Shown here: positions 1 through 9,053 of the stretch, piece after piece
Layout: each line of letters starts with the position of its first letter
How positions within the stretch are numbered: position 1 is the stretch's first letter
Assembly (NCBI GenBank): GCA_964518905.1
Contig: CAZFJL010000007.1
Location: forward strand, 33,144 to 97,143
DNA length: 64,000 nt
Reading direction: 5' to 3'
Origin: RDYZ01 sp964518905
Lineage (GTDB): Bacteria; Cyanobacteriota; Cyanobacteriia; Cyanobacteriales; Geitlerinemataceae
The notes under the pieces: generated by a model
Database searches by the model: none
The model's input: only the letters and a program-made list of their open reading frames with translations
What the model was told of the DNA's origin: nothing
Program-made: the position numbers and the translations under genes

Positions 1-641
1 TTAATCAGGCCGACGCTTTCGATCGATTTCACATTCAAACCGGCGATCGTTCCCAGACTGGCGAACACCGCGCAATTTAACACCAACACCGTCAAAAACA
101 GCGGATTCAGAAAACACCAGGCGCGGGTCACATCTCCCGAAGTGAACACCACAAACAACACCGCCACCAAAATTACCGAAAACGCCGTCAGCAAACCCCG
201 CACAATCCCGGCGCTCGCTTTGCCGATGTGCAGCGCCAGCGGATGTACCGGCATCAGCAGCATTTCCTCGAACGTCTTGGTGTAGAGCCGATCGCCACAG
301 ATCGAAAACGTCGTCCCCACAAAGCTAATCGCCATCGACGACAGCGCCACCATCCCCGGCAAAATGAATTCGAGATAGCTGTTATATTCGCCCCCGATCG
401 CAGTTCCTGGACGAATCGAGCTACCCAAGCCGAGACCAAAGGCGACGATATAAATCAGCGGTGACACCAGCCCCGATGCCACCACCTGAGTGACGCGCAC
501 CCGCAAATCCAGCCACTCCCCCCACAACACCGTCAGGCTATCTTCGAGGATGGTCTGTACCGGTGAGGTGGGCTTGGCGATCGGGCTGATCGGGGGTGGT
601 GTTTGGGGAGATTGAGTCGGTTCGGGAGTTTGCAGCAGCAT
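1..641 (-). CDS. ABC-2 type transporter permease, N-terminal 213 residues (runs off window)
   Basis: Membrane subunit of an ABC exporter; the substrate cannot be read from sequence. Reading the minus strand from ATG at 641 gives an open frame to the window edge. A Pro/Thr-rich cytoplasmic N-terminus of about 25 residues is followed by hydrophobic segments (VVASGLVSPLIYIVAFGLGL; LEFILPGMVALSSMAISFVG; TAFSVILVAVLFVVF; FLTVLVLNCAVFASLGTIAG). The arrangement is that of the ABC-2 permease family, where an FILPG element precedes the second membrane span. The C-terminal third is missing only because the window stops. The gene lies 84 bp downstream of the L,D-transpeptidase on the same strand, so co-transcription is possible. 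No ATPase gene is adjacent; the only ABC ATPase in the window is at 31.6 kb. Confidence 0.8.
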   Translation of the reverse strand, partial: MLLQTPEPTQSPQTPPPISPIAKPTSPVQTILEDSLTVLWGEWLDLRVRVTQVVASGLVSPLIYIVAFGLGLGSSIRPGTAIGGEYNSYLEFILPGMVALSSMAISFVGTTFSICGDRLYTKTFEEMLLMPVHPLALHIGKASAGIVRGLLTAFSVILVAVLFVVFTSGDVTRAWCFLNPLFLTVLVLNCAVFASLGTIAGLNVKSIESVGLI

Positions 642-725
642 GGGGTTAGGGAAAAGGGATGGTCGTGCCTGAGCAGAGCTTGGCTCGTTACATATTGTAA
701 CGGTCGGGGCAACGTCGGCGTACCG

Positions 726-1406
726 CTACTGCGCCACCACCCGCACCGATGTGCCTTCACTGACCCAGTCATACAGCTCGCGCACATCCGAATTACTCAA
801 ACGTAAACAGCCGTGGGAGACCGCTTGCCCGACGCTTGCGAGCTGGTTTGTGCCGTGAAAGCCGATCGCCCCCTGATCGCTAACCCAAAACTCGATCCAG
901 CGATCGCCGAGCGGGTTCGCCTCACTGGGCTGAATTTCAATGTCGGTGAGCGGATGCCGCCAAACGGGATTTTTGAGTTTTTGCGTCACCGTAAACGAGC
1001 CGGTCGGGGTTTCCCAGCCCGGTTGACCAATGCCGATGCGATAGCTCCCCACCGGCAGGCCACGATCGAAGAGATACACGCGCCGTAAGCGTAAATTCAC
1101 CACGAGGTAGGCGCGATCGCTCCATTCAGCGATCGGGGTTTGTGCGTGCAAAAATTGGGCGATCGACTGGGCGGCTAACCGTTGATGGAACCAGCGTTGC
1201 CACGCAATCACGGGCGGCAGATCCAGGCGGGTGCGTAGGATGGGGGGAGCAACTGAACCGGTGGAGGGCGCGATCGGCGAGGGGCGATCGCTGCGGCTGG
1301 GCAAGAGATCAATGGCCACCATTAACCCGGCCACCGTGATGCAGGTGGCGGCGAGACTGCGTAGCCAAAAGGGAGTGTAAACCATTGATCCAAGTGTTCC
1401 TGTCAA
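726..1406 (-). CDS. L,D-transpeptidase (YkuD domain), membrane-anchored
   Basis: Predicted periplasmic cell-wall enzyme that forms or modifies peptidoglycan cross-links through an active-site cysteine. The 226-residue protein begins with an N-terminal membrane anchor (FWLRSLAATCITVAGLMVAI). A YkuD catalytic domain fills the C-terminal half. It shows the family signature: an HGTN element followed by SHGCLRLSN, where Cys is the nucleophile and the following His/Arg complete the site. The upstream segment YLVVNLRLRRVYLF is the usual first strand of the YkuD fold. The start lies 19 bp after the thiD stop on the same strand, so the two are probably co-transcribed. There is no peptidoglycan-binding domain. 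Specificity (3-3 cross-linking or lipoprotein attachment) cannot be told from the sequence. Confidence 0.9.
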   Translation of the reverse strand: MTGTLGSMVYTPFWLRSLAATCITVAGLMVAIDLLPSRSDRPSPIAPSTGSVAPPILRTRLDLPPVIAWQRWFHQRLAAQSIAQFLHAQTPIAEWSDRAYLVVNLRLRRVYLFDRGLPVGSYRIGIGQPGWETPTGSFTVTQKLKNPVWRHPLTDIEIQPSEANPLGDRWIEFWVSDQGAIGFHGTNQLASVGQAVSHGCLRLSNSDVRELYDWVSEGTSVRVVAQ

Positions 1407-1425
1407 GATGCGGAAATGATCGACG

Positions 1426-2277
1426 CTACGGTCGCGGATCGGACGACTTGAGCAGTGGATAGAAGTGGCCGACGGGGCCTTGACCAGAGCCGATCGCTAG
1501 GGCGTGCCGCAGGGCGTCGGTGACGAAGGTTTTCGCGCGGCGGACGAGGGCGAGACTGTCGCCACCATCACGGGCAATCAGAGCCGCGATCGCAGCGGAG
1601 AGCGTGCAGCCCGTGCCGTGGGTGTGGAGGGTGTCGATCGTTTCTGTGCGTAAGATTTCGAGCCGATCGCCATCAAACCAAACATCGACGCCACAGGCAG
1701 AACCGGCCATTGCGCCCCCTTTGACCAGCACGGCTTGAGCGCCGAGGGTGTGAATGGTTTGCGCGGCCTGCTGCATGGTGTCGAGGTCGGTGATCTCGAT
1801 GCCGCTCAGGAGTTGGGCTTCGTAGCGGTTGGGCGTGACGATCGCCGCGCGGGGAATGATGCGATCGCGCAGGGTAGCGATCGCCGCGTCGTCAATCAGC
1901 ACCGCGCCCGTCCGCGACACCATCACCGGATCAACCACCAGCGACGTAATCCCGTGGGCTTCGATGCGATCGATCACCGCCTGCATAATTTCTACATTCA
2001 GCAACATCCCCAGCTTGGCCGCATCCACGCCGATATCGCTGACCACCGCGTCGATTTGCTGACTGACGGTCTGCGGTGGCATCGCTTCCACGTGGGTGAC
2101 GCCGAGAGTGTTTTGCGCGGTGACGCAGGTGATGGCGCTCGTGCCGTGGACGCAGTGCATGGCGAACGTACGCAAATCAGCCTGGATGCCTGCGCCGCCG
2201 CCGCTATCGGAACCGGCGATCGTCAGGGCGACGGGGATGTGATTGGTTGGGGGTTGGGGAAAGTGCGGGGCTGGCAT
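1426..2277 (-). CDS. thiD: Hydroxymethylpyrimidine/phosphomethylpyrimidine kinase
   Basis: Carries out the two ATP-dependent phosphorylations that turn HMP into HMP-PP for thiamine synthesis. The 283-residue, ribokinase-fold protein has the typical N-terminus (ALTIAGSDSGGGAGIQADL), where the GSDSGGGAG loop binds substrate. The central VVDPVMVSRTGA segment and the C-terminal anion-hole motif THGTGCTLSAAI are present; the motif contains the catalytic GTGC. Length and motif order are standard for ThiD. About 13 extra residues precede the conserved start of the fold. No thiamine (TPP) riboswitch is obvious upstream. The gene is the first of a minus-strand group with the L,D-transpeptidase, a pairing that suggests shared transcription rather than shared function. 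Confidence 0.95.
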   Translation of the reverse strand: MPAPHFPQPPTNHIPVALTIAGSDSGGGAGIQADLRTFAMHCVHGTSAITCVTAQNTLGVTHVEAMPPQTVSQQIDAVVSDIGVDAAKLGMLLNVEIMQAVIDRIEAHGITSLVVDPVMVSRTGAVLIDDAAIATLRDRIIPRAAIVTPNRYEAQLLSGIEITDLDTMQQAAQTIHTLGAQAVLVKGGAMAGSACGVDVWFDGDRLEILRTETIDTLHTHGTGCTLSAAIAALIARDGGDSLALVRRAKTFVTDALRHALAIGSGQGPVGHFYPLLKSSDPRP

Positions 2278-2539
2278 GGGCGATCGTGCGGTAAACGTCA
2301 GTCAGGACGATCTTACGAGACCGCTTGTGTGTAGCGATCGGGTTTGATCGTGCTAAATCATGAAGACTTGAGAGCTTGTCCAAACGAATCCCGATACATT
2401 TTCTAGAATTGTGAGGGAAATTGTGGTGATTTTGGGTGATGAGTGGATCATAACGATCAAATAGTTATCGGTTCTATCTCCATCATCTCGATCCCGATCT
2501 TTCCAAGCTCGATTCACTGGTTTTAACCACCACCATCCT

Positions 2540-3886
2540 ATGAACCGCCTGAACGAACGGGCGTTTGATATTCTCAACGCCGAAATCAAACGCTGTCTCA
2601 AAGGAAATTCCTTTGATCGGAGTTCCTATCAATCTTTACGTCGCTATCTTGACCGACTGTGCCTCGAATCCGGCAATCACATGACGTTTGCCGAATTATT
2701 GCGAGCGGTTCAAAGTATTGTGCCGTCCTTCAGTACCGATGTGGTGCGCCGAGCGGCTGCGGCCAATACAAAAACGTCAGACATCGGCGGCTGGCTGAAA
2801 TGGGGCGTGATGTTTACGGCGGCATCTGTCGGACTCGTTGCGTTTGCCAATTTGCCCTATCCGATGATTCGCACTCCGGTCGCCGCCACCGCTCCGCTCA
2901 TCTTGCTACCGAGCTTTATCAGCATGGATCGCAACTATCGCGCGGCGATCGCCAATGTTGAACAGGCCGACCAACTGGTCAATCAAGCCACCAGCGCCGC
3001 CGATCTCGATCGCGGAGCCGTCCACGTCACCGACGCCCAAGCTGCCCTCGATCGTCTACCCGTCTGGTTCCTCGGCTACCAGCCGCAACGATACTGCACC
3101 TTCTTTGGGTGTGCGTGGAAATTCACCCTCGATGAATTTGAACAGGCTCGCAAACAGATTGCCCGCATGGACGCGAGGATCTTTCAGGAGCAAAATGCTT
3201 TAGCGGACTACACCGCAGCCAGCGCGGATCTCGAAGCGGCACAGGAAACCTACGAGATCGCCTCGACCAATGTGGAGAAAAATCAAGCTTTCGTCACCCA
3301 ACAAACGGCGATTGATCGGCTGAAGGCCGTGCCCGCTGAAACCCTGGCCGGACGCCTTGCCCGCCAAAAAGCAGACAATGCCGATCGGGATTTAGCCTCC
3401 ACCACCAACAGCGTAGCCAGCGATGCACGCACCAGCAATCTGGTCGATGCCGCGAAAGCTTTCGCGATGCAGGCGGCGACTCTCTCGCAAAATGCACCAC
3501 ATCCGGCGGCTCGCTGGCGCGAAATTGAGTCCCTATGGACAGAGGCCACGACGAAACTGAAGAGCGTTCAACCAGATGAACCGGGGTATGCCGAGGCGCA
3601 AACCAAGCTAGCGGAATATCAGTCCAATATCAGCGCCACTCGAATTCGTCTAGCAGCGGAAGAAAGCGCCACCCGTTCGTTTGAGCAGGCCAATGCGCTG
3701 ATTCCTCGATGGCAACGGATCGTTGCCCGCGACCCAGGCGATCCGCAACTGGTCAGCTTGCTACAACAAATTCTGATCGAACTCAAGGCGATCGAGAACG
3801 GCACAACACCTTACAAGGAAGCGCAAACGCTCCGGGAGCAGGCAGAGGAGGCGCAACAAAAAATATCCGTCACAACTGACGATTAA
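2540..3886 (+). CDS. Membrane protein with long coiled-coil region, function unknown
   Basis: 448 residues, not assigned to a named family. A soluble N-terminal part of about 80 residues (EIKRCLKGNSFDRSSYQSLR onward) is followed by two hydrophobic stretches (WLKWGVMFTAASVGLVAFA and VAATAPLILLPSFI). The rest is a long Ala/Gln/Glu-rich helical region (AATAQLE-type heptads, about residues 140-440) likely to form coiled coils. A conserved-looking aromatic/Cys patch (PVWFLGYQPQRYCTFFGCAW) interrupts it. Similar membrane-plus-coiled-coil proteins occur in other cyanobacteria as hypothetical proteins, as far as I recall. ATG at 2540 fits the start of good codon use. It stands alone between thiD and a repeat region. 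Confidence 0.8.
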   Translation: MNRLNERAFDILNAEIKRCLKGNSFDRSSYQSLRRYLDRLCLESGNHMTFAELLRAVQSIVPSFSTDVVRRAAAANTKTSDIGGWLKWGVMFTAASVGLVAFANLPYPMIRTPVAATAPLILLPSFISMDRNYRAAIANVEQADQLVNQATSAADLDRGAVHVTDAQAALDRLPVWFLGYQPQRYCTFFGCAWKFTLDEFEQARKQIARMDARIFQEQNALADYTAASADLEAAQETYEIASTNVEKNQAFVTQQTAIDRLKAVPAETLAGRLARQKADNADRDLASTTNSVASDARTSNLVDAAKAFAMQAATLSQNAPHPAARWREIESLWTEATTKLKSVQPDEPGYAEAQTKLAEYQSNISATRIRLAAEESATRSFEQANALIPRWQRIVARDPGDPQLVSLLQQILIELKAIENGTTPYKEAQTLREQAEEAQQKISVTTDD

Positions 3887-3905
3887 ATCCCTAGGGCAAA
3901 TCTAT

Positions 3906-3955
3906 CGTTCCCAGGCTCCGCGTGGGAATGCCGATCGGGACGCTCTGCGTCCCGC
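3906..3955. repeat. Dispersed double-hairpin repeat
   Basis: Two short back-to-back palindromes: TTCCCA...TGGGAA around GGCTCCGCG, and GGGACGC-TCT-GCGTCCC. This kind of double hairpin is a familiar high-copy intergenic repeat in cyanobacteria. It sits directly after the stop codon of the gene ending at 3886, so it may also act as a transcript-end structure. Confidence 0.6.
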
Positions 3956-3980
3956 AAACTCGCGATCCAGAGTCGTTTTT

Positions 3981-4054
3981 TAGGGTGGGCATTGCCCACC
4001 ATCACGGATACTGATGTGCGGGCTGATCGGTGGGCAGTGCCCACCCTACCGGCT
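3981..4054. repeat. TAGGGTGGGC-GCCCACCCTA repeat, copy A
   Basis: The left half is the palindrome GGTGGGCATTGCCCACC. The right half is GGTGGGCAGTGCCCACC followed by CTACCGGCT, with a 24-bp spacer containing CACGGATACTGATG. The same element is seen at 19198-19243, 21175-21195 and 48536-48645, always between genes. Probably a small non-autonomous element of the MITE/REP kind. Confidence 0.7.
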
Positions 4055-4078
4055 CAATCCTCAATTTTCATCTTCCCA

Positions 4079-4669
4079 ATGACCGACATTCCCGACCTAG
4101 CCCCGTGGCGATCGCTCCTCGCCAAAGCGCTACACCAAAACCGTAGCCTGGTCTACTCCCGCTACCTCCAGCTCGCCACCGTCACCGCTGACCACAAACC
4201 CAGCAATCGCACCGTCGTCTTTCGCGGCTTCCTCAATCCCGGCAACCGCCTCCAGATCATCACCGATACTCGCAGCGAAAAAATCACCCAGATCGCCGCC
4301 AATCCCCACGCCGAAGCCTGCTGGTATTTTCCCAAAACGCGCGTCCAGTTTCGTCTCGCGGGCACGATCGCGATCGTCACGTCCACCACAACGGATGAAA
4401 CCCTGCAAGCCGCACGCCAAACCGCGTGGGAAAAACTGTCGGATAACGCCCGATCGGGATTTGCATGGCCGCAGCCCGGAGCCGATCGCGCCGACCCATC
4501 CGCCTTTGACGTGGAACCACCCGAGCCCGCTGCTCCACTTGCAGAATTCGCGCTACTCCTGCTCGAACCCGATCGCGTCGATCAACTCCAGCTACGCGGC
4601 GACCCGCAACAGCGCCAGATCTTCACGCGATCAGCCACCGGCTGGGAACAGCGCGAGGTTAACCCGTAA
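4079..4669 (+). CDS. Pyridoxamine 5'-phosphate oxidase-like FMN-binding protein (Alr4036 type)
   Basis: A flavin-binding split-barrel protein of 196 residues. It resembles the cyanobacterial Pnpox-like family typified by Alr4036 rather than canonical PdxH. The N-terminal half carries the FMN-phosphate-contacting pattern SNRTVVFRGF. The middle has EACWYFPKTRVQFRLAG, the usual strand and Arg of the family. The C-terminus ends in VNP, as is common in this family. The start is set at ATG 4079. A longer frame from 3992 exists, but its first 29 residues are encoded by the dispersed repeat and are not protein-like. The substrate is unknown; PdxH activity should not be assumed. Confidence 0.85.
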   Translation: MTDIPDLAPWRSLLAKALHQNRSLVYSRYLQLATVTADHKPSNRTVVFRGFLNPGNRLQIITDTRSEKITQIAANPHAEACWYFPKTRVQFRLAGTIAIVTSTTTDETLQAARQTAWEKLSDNARSGFAWPQPGADRADPSAFDVEPPEPAAPLAEFALLLLEPDRVDQLQLRGDPQQRQIFTRSATGWEQREVNP

Positions 4670-4706
4670 TCTTTTCAGGCTAAATTCCGCAACTATCGAT
4701 CCGCCG

Positions 4707-5483
4707 CTATTTCACACCACCGAAACGCCGACTACGATTTTGATAGGCAAATAAAGCACTGCGGAACGCCTCACGATCGAACTCCGGCCAGGGCGTTTCC
4801 GTTACGTAGATCTCCGCATAGGCAATCTGCCACAGCAGAAAATTACTCACGCGCATCTCGCCGCTAGTGCGAATCATCAGATCCGGATCGCCCAGATTCT
4901 TGGTGTATAAGTGACGAGCGAATAGATCCGGATCGATTTGGTCGGGTTCCAGGATTCCATCTTTGACCTGCTGGGCAATGGCACGACAGGCATCGACGAT
5001 CTCTTGCCGTCCGCCGTAGTTGGTGGCGATCGTGAATTTTAGGCCGGTATTATGGCGCGATCGATGCATCGAATCTGCAATCTCACGCTTGAGTTTTGCA
5101 GGCAAAACATCCAACTGACCGACAAATTGAATCTGAACTTTTTCGTCAATTAAATTCTGTAACTCTCTACGCAACACCCGCTCAAACAAAAGCATGAGGA
5201 AATTGACTTCCTCGCTGGGACGCGCCCAATTTTCTGTCGAAAATGCATAGACCGTCAGGGCTTCAATGCCCCAATCACTACAGTTACGCACAAGCCCTTT
5301 TAAAACATCAACTCCCCGTTGGTGTCCCATCGTGCGGGGCATTCCCCGGCTGCGTGCCCAGCGACCGTTGCCATCCATGATGACCGCAACATGTTTGGGC
5401 AATCGTTCACGATCGAGATCGGAGGGGAGCGCATTTAAAGTGATCGGCTCGATACTCATCTTTTCGTGCCCACTTTCTACCAT
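4707..5483 (-). CDS. uppS: Isoprenyl transferase (undecaprenyl/polyprenyl diphosphate synthase)
   Basis: A cis-prenyltransferase that makes the long-chain polyprenyl diphosphate carrier for peptidoglycan and other envelope glycans, acting at the membrane face. The motif VAVIMDGNGRWA (catalytic Asp37) binds diphosphate. YAFSTENWARP and the C-terminal DLMIRTSGEMRVSNFLLWQ, with its WQ/AY/E segment, complete the active site. The length of 258 is normal. An alternative in-frame ATG at 5459 (residue 9) would give 250 residues, and is at least as likely as the start listed. It is transcribed away from ldpA, and its neighbour on the 3' side is convergent. Confidence 0.95.
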   Translation of the reverse strand: MVESGHEKMSIEPITLNALPSDLDRERLPKHVAVIMDGNGRWARSRGMPRTMGHQRGVDVLKGLVRNCSDWGIEALTVYAFSTENWARPSEEVNFLMLLFERVLRRELQNLIDEKVQIQFVGQLDVLPAKLKREIADSMHRSRHNTGLKFTIATNYGGRQEIVDACRAIAQQVKDGILEPDQIDPDLFARHLYTKNLGDPDLMIRTSGEMRVSNFLLWQIAYAEIYVTETPWPEFDREAFRSALFAYQNRSRRFGGVK

Positions 5484-5566
5484 AGACCGCTGTCAACCAC
5501 GTATTCGACCGTAGGTATTCCCGAAATAGGTCGTTCGACCTTTGAATTGTACCTGTACATTGAGAG

Positions 5567-5791
5567 GTGTACAGTTTGCACGCCAATCCAAGTTCTCGGA
5601 AGATCTCAGATGGAGCGCCGGTTAAAGCATTAGTCGAAGCGCGAGTGTTTTGGTTGAGTCTTGATGTGCGACGATCGGGGTTAATTTGCAAGCAGCAATC
5701 TGCGGCGTGGCTATGGTCATCGCCCGATCCGCGATCGCCAGGACTCGTACAAACGCTACAAGCATTACGCGGTGAACGATCCCCGAAGTGA
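5567..5791 (+). CDS. Possible small protein between uppS and ldpA
   Basis: A 74-codon frame from GTG 5567 ends 43 bp before ldpA. Its codon use resembles that of neighbouring genes, and the product has the makeup of a small folded protein (VKALVEARVFWLSLDVRRSG; PGLVQTLQAL). I do not recognise it. The non-ATG start, lack of a clear ribosome-binding site and short length keep confidence low. The remainder of 5484-5834 shows no RNA gene that I can identify and should hold the divergent promoters of uppS and ldpA. Confidence 0.3.
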   Translation: MYSLHANPSSRKISDGAPVKALVEARVFWLSLDVRRSGLICKQQSAAWLWSSPDPRSPGLVQTLQALRGERSPK

Positions 5792-5834
5792 ACGGAGATG
5801 AGCAAATTCACCCCTAACGCATTAGCATATACAT

Positions 5835-6947
5835 GTGAACGCCCTCCAAACACCACTTCAATCCCTAGAAGCCGGTACGTGGTTTAAAGCAATCTGCGGA
5901 GCTAGCTTTCAACACCTTCCGGCCATTCGCAGTTTGGCAATTGTCTACGCCTTAGCAGGTGCGGATTGTCTTGACGTTGCGGCAGATCCTGCTGTGATTG
6001 CTGCGACTAAGGATGGGTTGCGTGTGGCGGAACATTTGCGACATGAGTCGATCGCCCGTGGCTTCCCCAACACGCCGCCGCCGCTGCTGATGGCGAGCTT
6101 TAACGATGCTGAAGATCCACATTTTCGCAAGGCTCAATTCGACCCGCTGTACTGCCCACGAAACTGCCCGCGCCCCTGCGAAAAGATTTGTCCGGCAGAG
6201 GCGATCAATTTTGAGCTGGGGGTAACGGGTAAGCCGCTCGGGGTGATCGATGCGCGGTGTTATGGCTGTGGTCGTTGCGTGCCGATTTGCCCGATCGGGG
6301 CGATCGAAACCCGTGCCTATGTGGCGACGCCCAAAAGTGTTGCGGCCACGATTGTTAACGGCATCGATGCGATCGAAATCCACACCCGCCCCGGTTGCCT
6401 GCCCGATTTCTTGCGTCTGTGGCAATCTATTCAGCCCTGGATTAATCGGCTACGTCTGATCTCAATTAGCTGCCCCGATAGCCGTAAACTGGACGCGATC
6501 GACTATCTGCGCACGATCGCGGCTGAAATCACCCCAAACCTAAAACCGGTGTTGCTCTGGCAAGCGGATGGTCGCCCGATGAGCGGCGATGTGGGGAAAG
6601 GGGCGACGATGGCTGCGATTCATTTTGGGCGTAAATTGGTCGCGAGCAAGCTACCGGGCTTTATCCAACTTGCAGGAGGGACGAACGATCGCAGCGTGAC
6701 GAAACTCAAGCAAGTCGGACTTAAACTCGGTCCGGGGGGGATTGCTGGGCTTGCCTACGGTAGCTTTGCGCGTCGCCAGTTGGCAGGGGTGATCGAAGAG
6801 CTCGAAACCTTCTCTATCAATGATCGACTTGAACAACATCCCCATTTGCTCTGGTCGGCGGTGCGCCTTGCCCGAGATTTGACGGTGCATTTAAAGCCAG
6901 ACATACGCTCCAATCTCGATCGATCTCGATCGCCCGACTTTCCCTGA
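5835..6947 (+). CDS. ldpA: LdpA-like iron-sulfur protein (light-dependent period, circadian input)
   Basis: In Synechococcus elongatus, LdpA is an Fe-S protein that senses redox/light state and adjusts the period of the Kai clock. This 370-residue homologue has two ferredoxin-type cysteine clusters: Cys107/111/115/119 (CPRNCPRPCEKICP) and Cys142/145/148/152 (CYGCGRCVPICP). The N-terminal LAIVYALAGADCLDVAAD segment is characteristic of the family. The start is GTG 5835, the only start codon after the in-frame stop at 5823. It is followed 66 bp later by the Ycf45-like ATPase, a gene order seen in other cyanobacteria, so the two are probably an operon. No kai genes lie in the window. Confidence 0.9.
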   Translation: MNALQTPLQSLEAGTWFKAICGASFQHLPAIRSLAIVYALAGADCLDVAADPAVIAATKDGLRVAEHLRHESIARGFPNTPPPLLMASFNDAEDPHFRKAQFDPLYCPRNCPRPCEKICPAEAINFELGVTGKPLGVIDARCYGCGRCVPICPIGAIETRAYVATPKSVAATIVNGIDAIEIHTRPGCLPDFLRLWQSIQPWINRLRLISISCPDSRKLDAIDYLRTIAAEITPNLKPVLLWQADGRPMSGDVGKGATMAAIHFGRKLVASKLPGFIQLAGGTNDRSVTKLKQVGLKLGPGGIAGLAYGSFARRQLAGVIEELETFSINDRLEQHPHLLWSAVRLARDLTVHLKPDIRSNLDRSRSPDFP

Positions 6948-7013
6948 TGTCCGATCTCACCTTTCAGCTTCTCCCCTAACGAATTCGATCGATCGACCAC
7001 CGAGCAAAATCTC

Positions 7014-9053
7014 ATGCCGAACGCAGATCCTAATTTGACGAATAGTCCTGATGAACCCAAGGTCGCAGCACAGGGCATGGAAACACCGCCCGCAGATACC
7101 GCGCTGTCGGGTCAAGAGTCGGAGGGATCGCCGATCATAATCGGTGCTGAGATTAGCACTGAGATCGCCGCTGAGATTGCTACTGAGTCGGAGCTCGCCC
7201 CGATCGCGAGCGAAACGATCGCGGCTTCCCCCACCGAAGCACAACGCAATGCAGAAGGCGATTCGCATATGCGGCGCTATGCCGACGATCTCGATCGCCT
7301 GATTGATATTTTGCCCGAGGATCTGCGGGCTCCTCTGCAATCTCACGATCGCTACGAAGAGCTGATCGAAATCGTGCTGGATCTGGGTCGTCAACCCGAA
7401 GCTCGGTATCCCAATCAGGCCGAATACATTGCCGATCGCCTGATCACTCGCGAAGATTTACACAATTGCGTCACGCGCCTCGGTCATTTTGGCGGCGATA
7501 ACCGTGCCGGTATCGAACAAACCCTACACCGCATCAGCGCCATTCGTAACCGCGCGGGCGATATCATCGGCCTGACCTGTCGTGTTGGTCGATCAGTGTT
7601 TGGGACGATCGCCCTAATTCGCGATCTGGTCGAAAGCGGCGAATCGATTCTGATGCTGGGACGTCCCGGCGTCGGTAAAACCACGGTGTTACGCGAAATC
7701 GCCCGTGTTCTGGCCGATGACCTCGAAAAGCGCGTTGTGATTATCGACACCTCCAACGAAATCGCCGGAGATGGCGACATCCCGCACCCGGCGATCGGGC
7801 GAGCGCGACGGATGCACGTCGCCAAACCGGAATTGCAACACCAGGTGATGATCGAAGCGGTGGAAAACCACATGCCCGAAGTCATCGTCATTGACGAAAT
7901 TGGCACAGAACTCGAAGCTCTCGCAGCTCGGACGATCGCCGAACGCGGCGTCCAACTCGTTGGCACAGCTCACGGTAACCGCATCGAAAACCTGCTCAAA
8001 AATCCCACCCTCTCCGATCTGATCGGCGGCATCCAATCCGTCACCCTCGGCGACGAGGAAGCCCGACGGCGCGGAACCCAAAAAACCGTCCTCGAACGCA
8101 AAGCTCCGCCCACCTTTAGCATGGCGGTCGAAATGCTGGAACGCTATCGTTGGGTCGTCCACGACAACGTGGCGCAGATGGTCGATACCCTGCTGCGACG
8201 CGGCCAGCCGAACCCCCAAGTCCGCAGTTTCGACGCCACCGGCTCGGTCAAAATTGAGCATGAGCTACCGATCAGCGCGGTTCCCGTTCCGCCCAAAGCT
8301 GCCGGTCGTCAGGGGGGCTGGCGTGCTTCCGGAACCATGCAGCCCGTCTCGCCCCTCGATTCCAGTTCGAGTGTGGCGCTATCGCTCGATAGCCGCCCGC
8401 GTGTGCGTAAAGCTCGCAATGATAGCTCGGTGATGCTGCCGCCGACCCCGGCGCAACAGTTCGAGCGGATGCTGGACGTGTCGCTGCAAGCACGGATGAC
8501 AGGCGAGCTACCGAGTGCGGAGGCGTTGCGAGACACGGAGGATGAGGCGCCACAGGTTGTGCTGTATCCCTACGCGGTTAGCTCACACCAGTTGATTCAG
8601 GCGATCGAGCTGCTCGATCTGCCGATTCGGCTGACCAAGGATCTCGATGAGGCGGATGCGGTGATTGCCCTGCGATCGCACCTCAAAAATCACGCCAAAC
8701 TGCGCCAAATCGCCAAGGTGCGACGGATTCCGATCCATCCGATCAAAAGTAGCGGAATGCCGCAAATCACACGGGCGCTGAAGCGAATCTTGAAGATGGA
8801 TGATCCGGGAATGCCGGATGTGCCGGATCTTCAGCTTTTTTCGCGGGATGGTAGTGATGACGAAATCGAAGCCCTGGAAGAAACACGGCTTGCCGTCGAG
8901 CAAATCGTCTTACCCAAAGGGCAGCCGGTGGAACTGTTACCCCGATCGCCCAAAGTTCGCAAAATGCAACACGAACTGGTCGAGCACTATCGACTAAAAT
9001 CCGATAGTTTTGGCGATGAACCCAATCGTCGCCTACGGATTTATCCAGCCTAA
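7014..9053 (+). CDS. Ycf45-like AAA ATPase with C-terminal R3H domain
   Basis: A 679-residue protein homologous to the chloroplast-encoded Ycf45 and related in its ATPase core to SpoIIIAA. An acidic, low-complexity N-terminus of about 85 residues is followed by a conserved helical segment. The ATPase core comes next, with Walker A GRPGVGKT (residues 216-223) and Walker B VIVIDEIGTE near residue 298. A linker precedes a second conserved block (VLYPYAVSSHQLIQAIELLD). At the end is an R3H-type nucleic-acid-binding domain (RSPKVRKMQHELVEHYRLKS). Its job is not established; single-stranded nucleic-acid binding is inferred from R3H. It probably shares a transcript with ldpA. Confidence 0.88.
   Translation: MPNADPNLTNSPDEPKVAAQGMETPPADTALSGQESEGSPIIIGAEISTEIAAEIATESELAPIASETIAASPTEAQRNAEGDSHMRRYADDLDRLIDILPEDLRAPLQSHDRYEELIEIVLDLGRQPEARYPNQAEYIADRLITREDLHNCVTRLGHFGGDNRAGIEQTLHRISAIRNRAGDIIGLTCRVGRSVFGTIALIRDLVESGESILMLGRPGVGKTTVLREIARVLADDLEKRVVIIDTSNEIAGDGDIPHPAIGRARRMHVAKPELQHQVMIEAVENHMPEVIVIDEIGTELEALAARTIAERGVQLVGTAHGNRIENLLKNPTLSDLIGGIQSVTLGDEEARRRGTQKTVLERKAPPTFSMAVEMLERYRWVVHDNVAQMVDTLLRRGQPNPQVRSFDATGSVKIEHELPISAVPVPPKAAGRQGGWRASGTMQPVSPLDSSSSVALSLDSRPRVRKARNDSSVMLPPTPAQQFERMLDVSLQARMTGELPSAEALRDTEDEAPQVVLYPYAVSSHQLIQAIELLDLPIRLTKDLDEADAVIALRSHLKNHAKLRQIAKVRRIPIHPIKSSGMPQITRALKRILKMDDPGMPDVPDLQLFSRDGSDDEIEALEETRLAVEQIVLPKGQPVELLPRSPKVRKMQHELVEHYRLKSDSFGDEPNRRLRIYPA

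Noticed and set aside
1735..2334. 199-codon plus-strand frame
   Set aside because: Antisense shadow of thiD; Arg/His-rich composition typical of the opposite strand of a GC-rich gene.
5407..5856. 149-codon minus-strand frame over uppS start and the ldpA start
   Set aside because: It overlaps both real genes out of frame and has no protein-like features.
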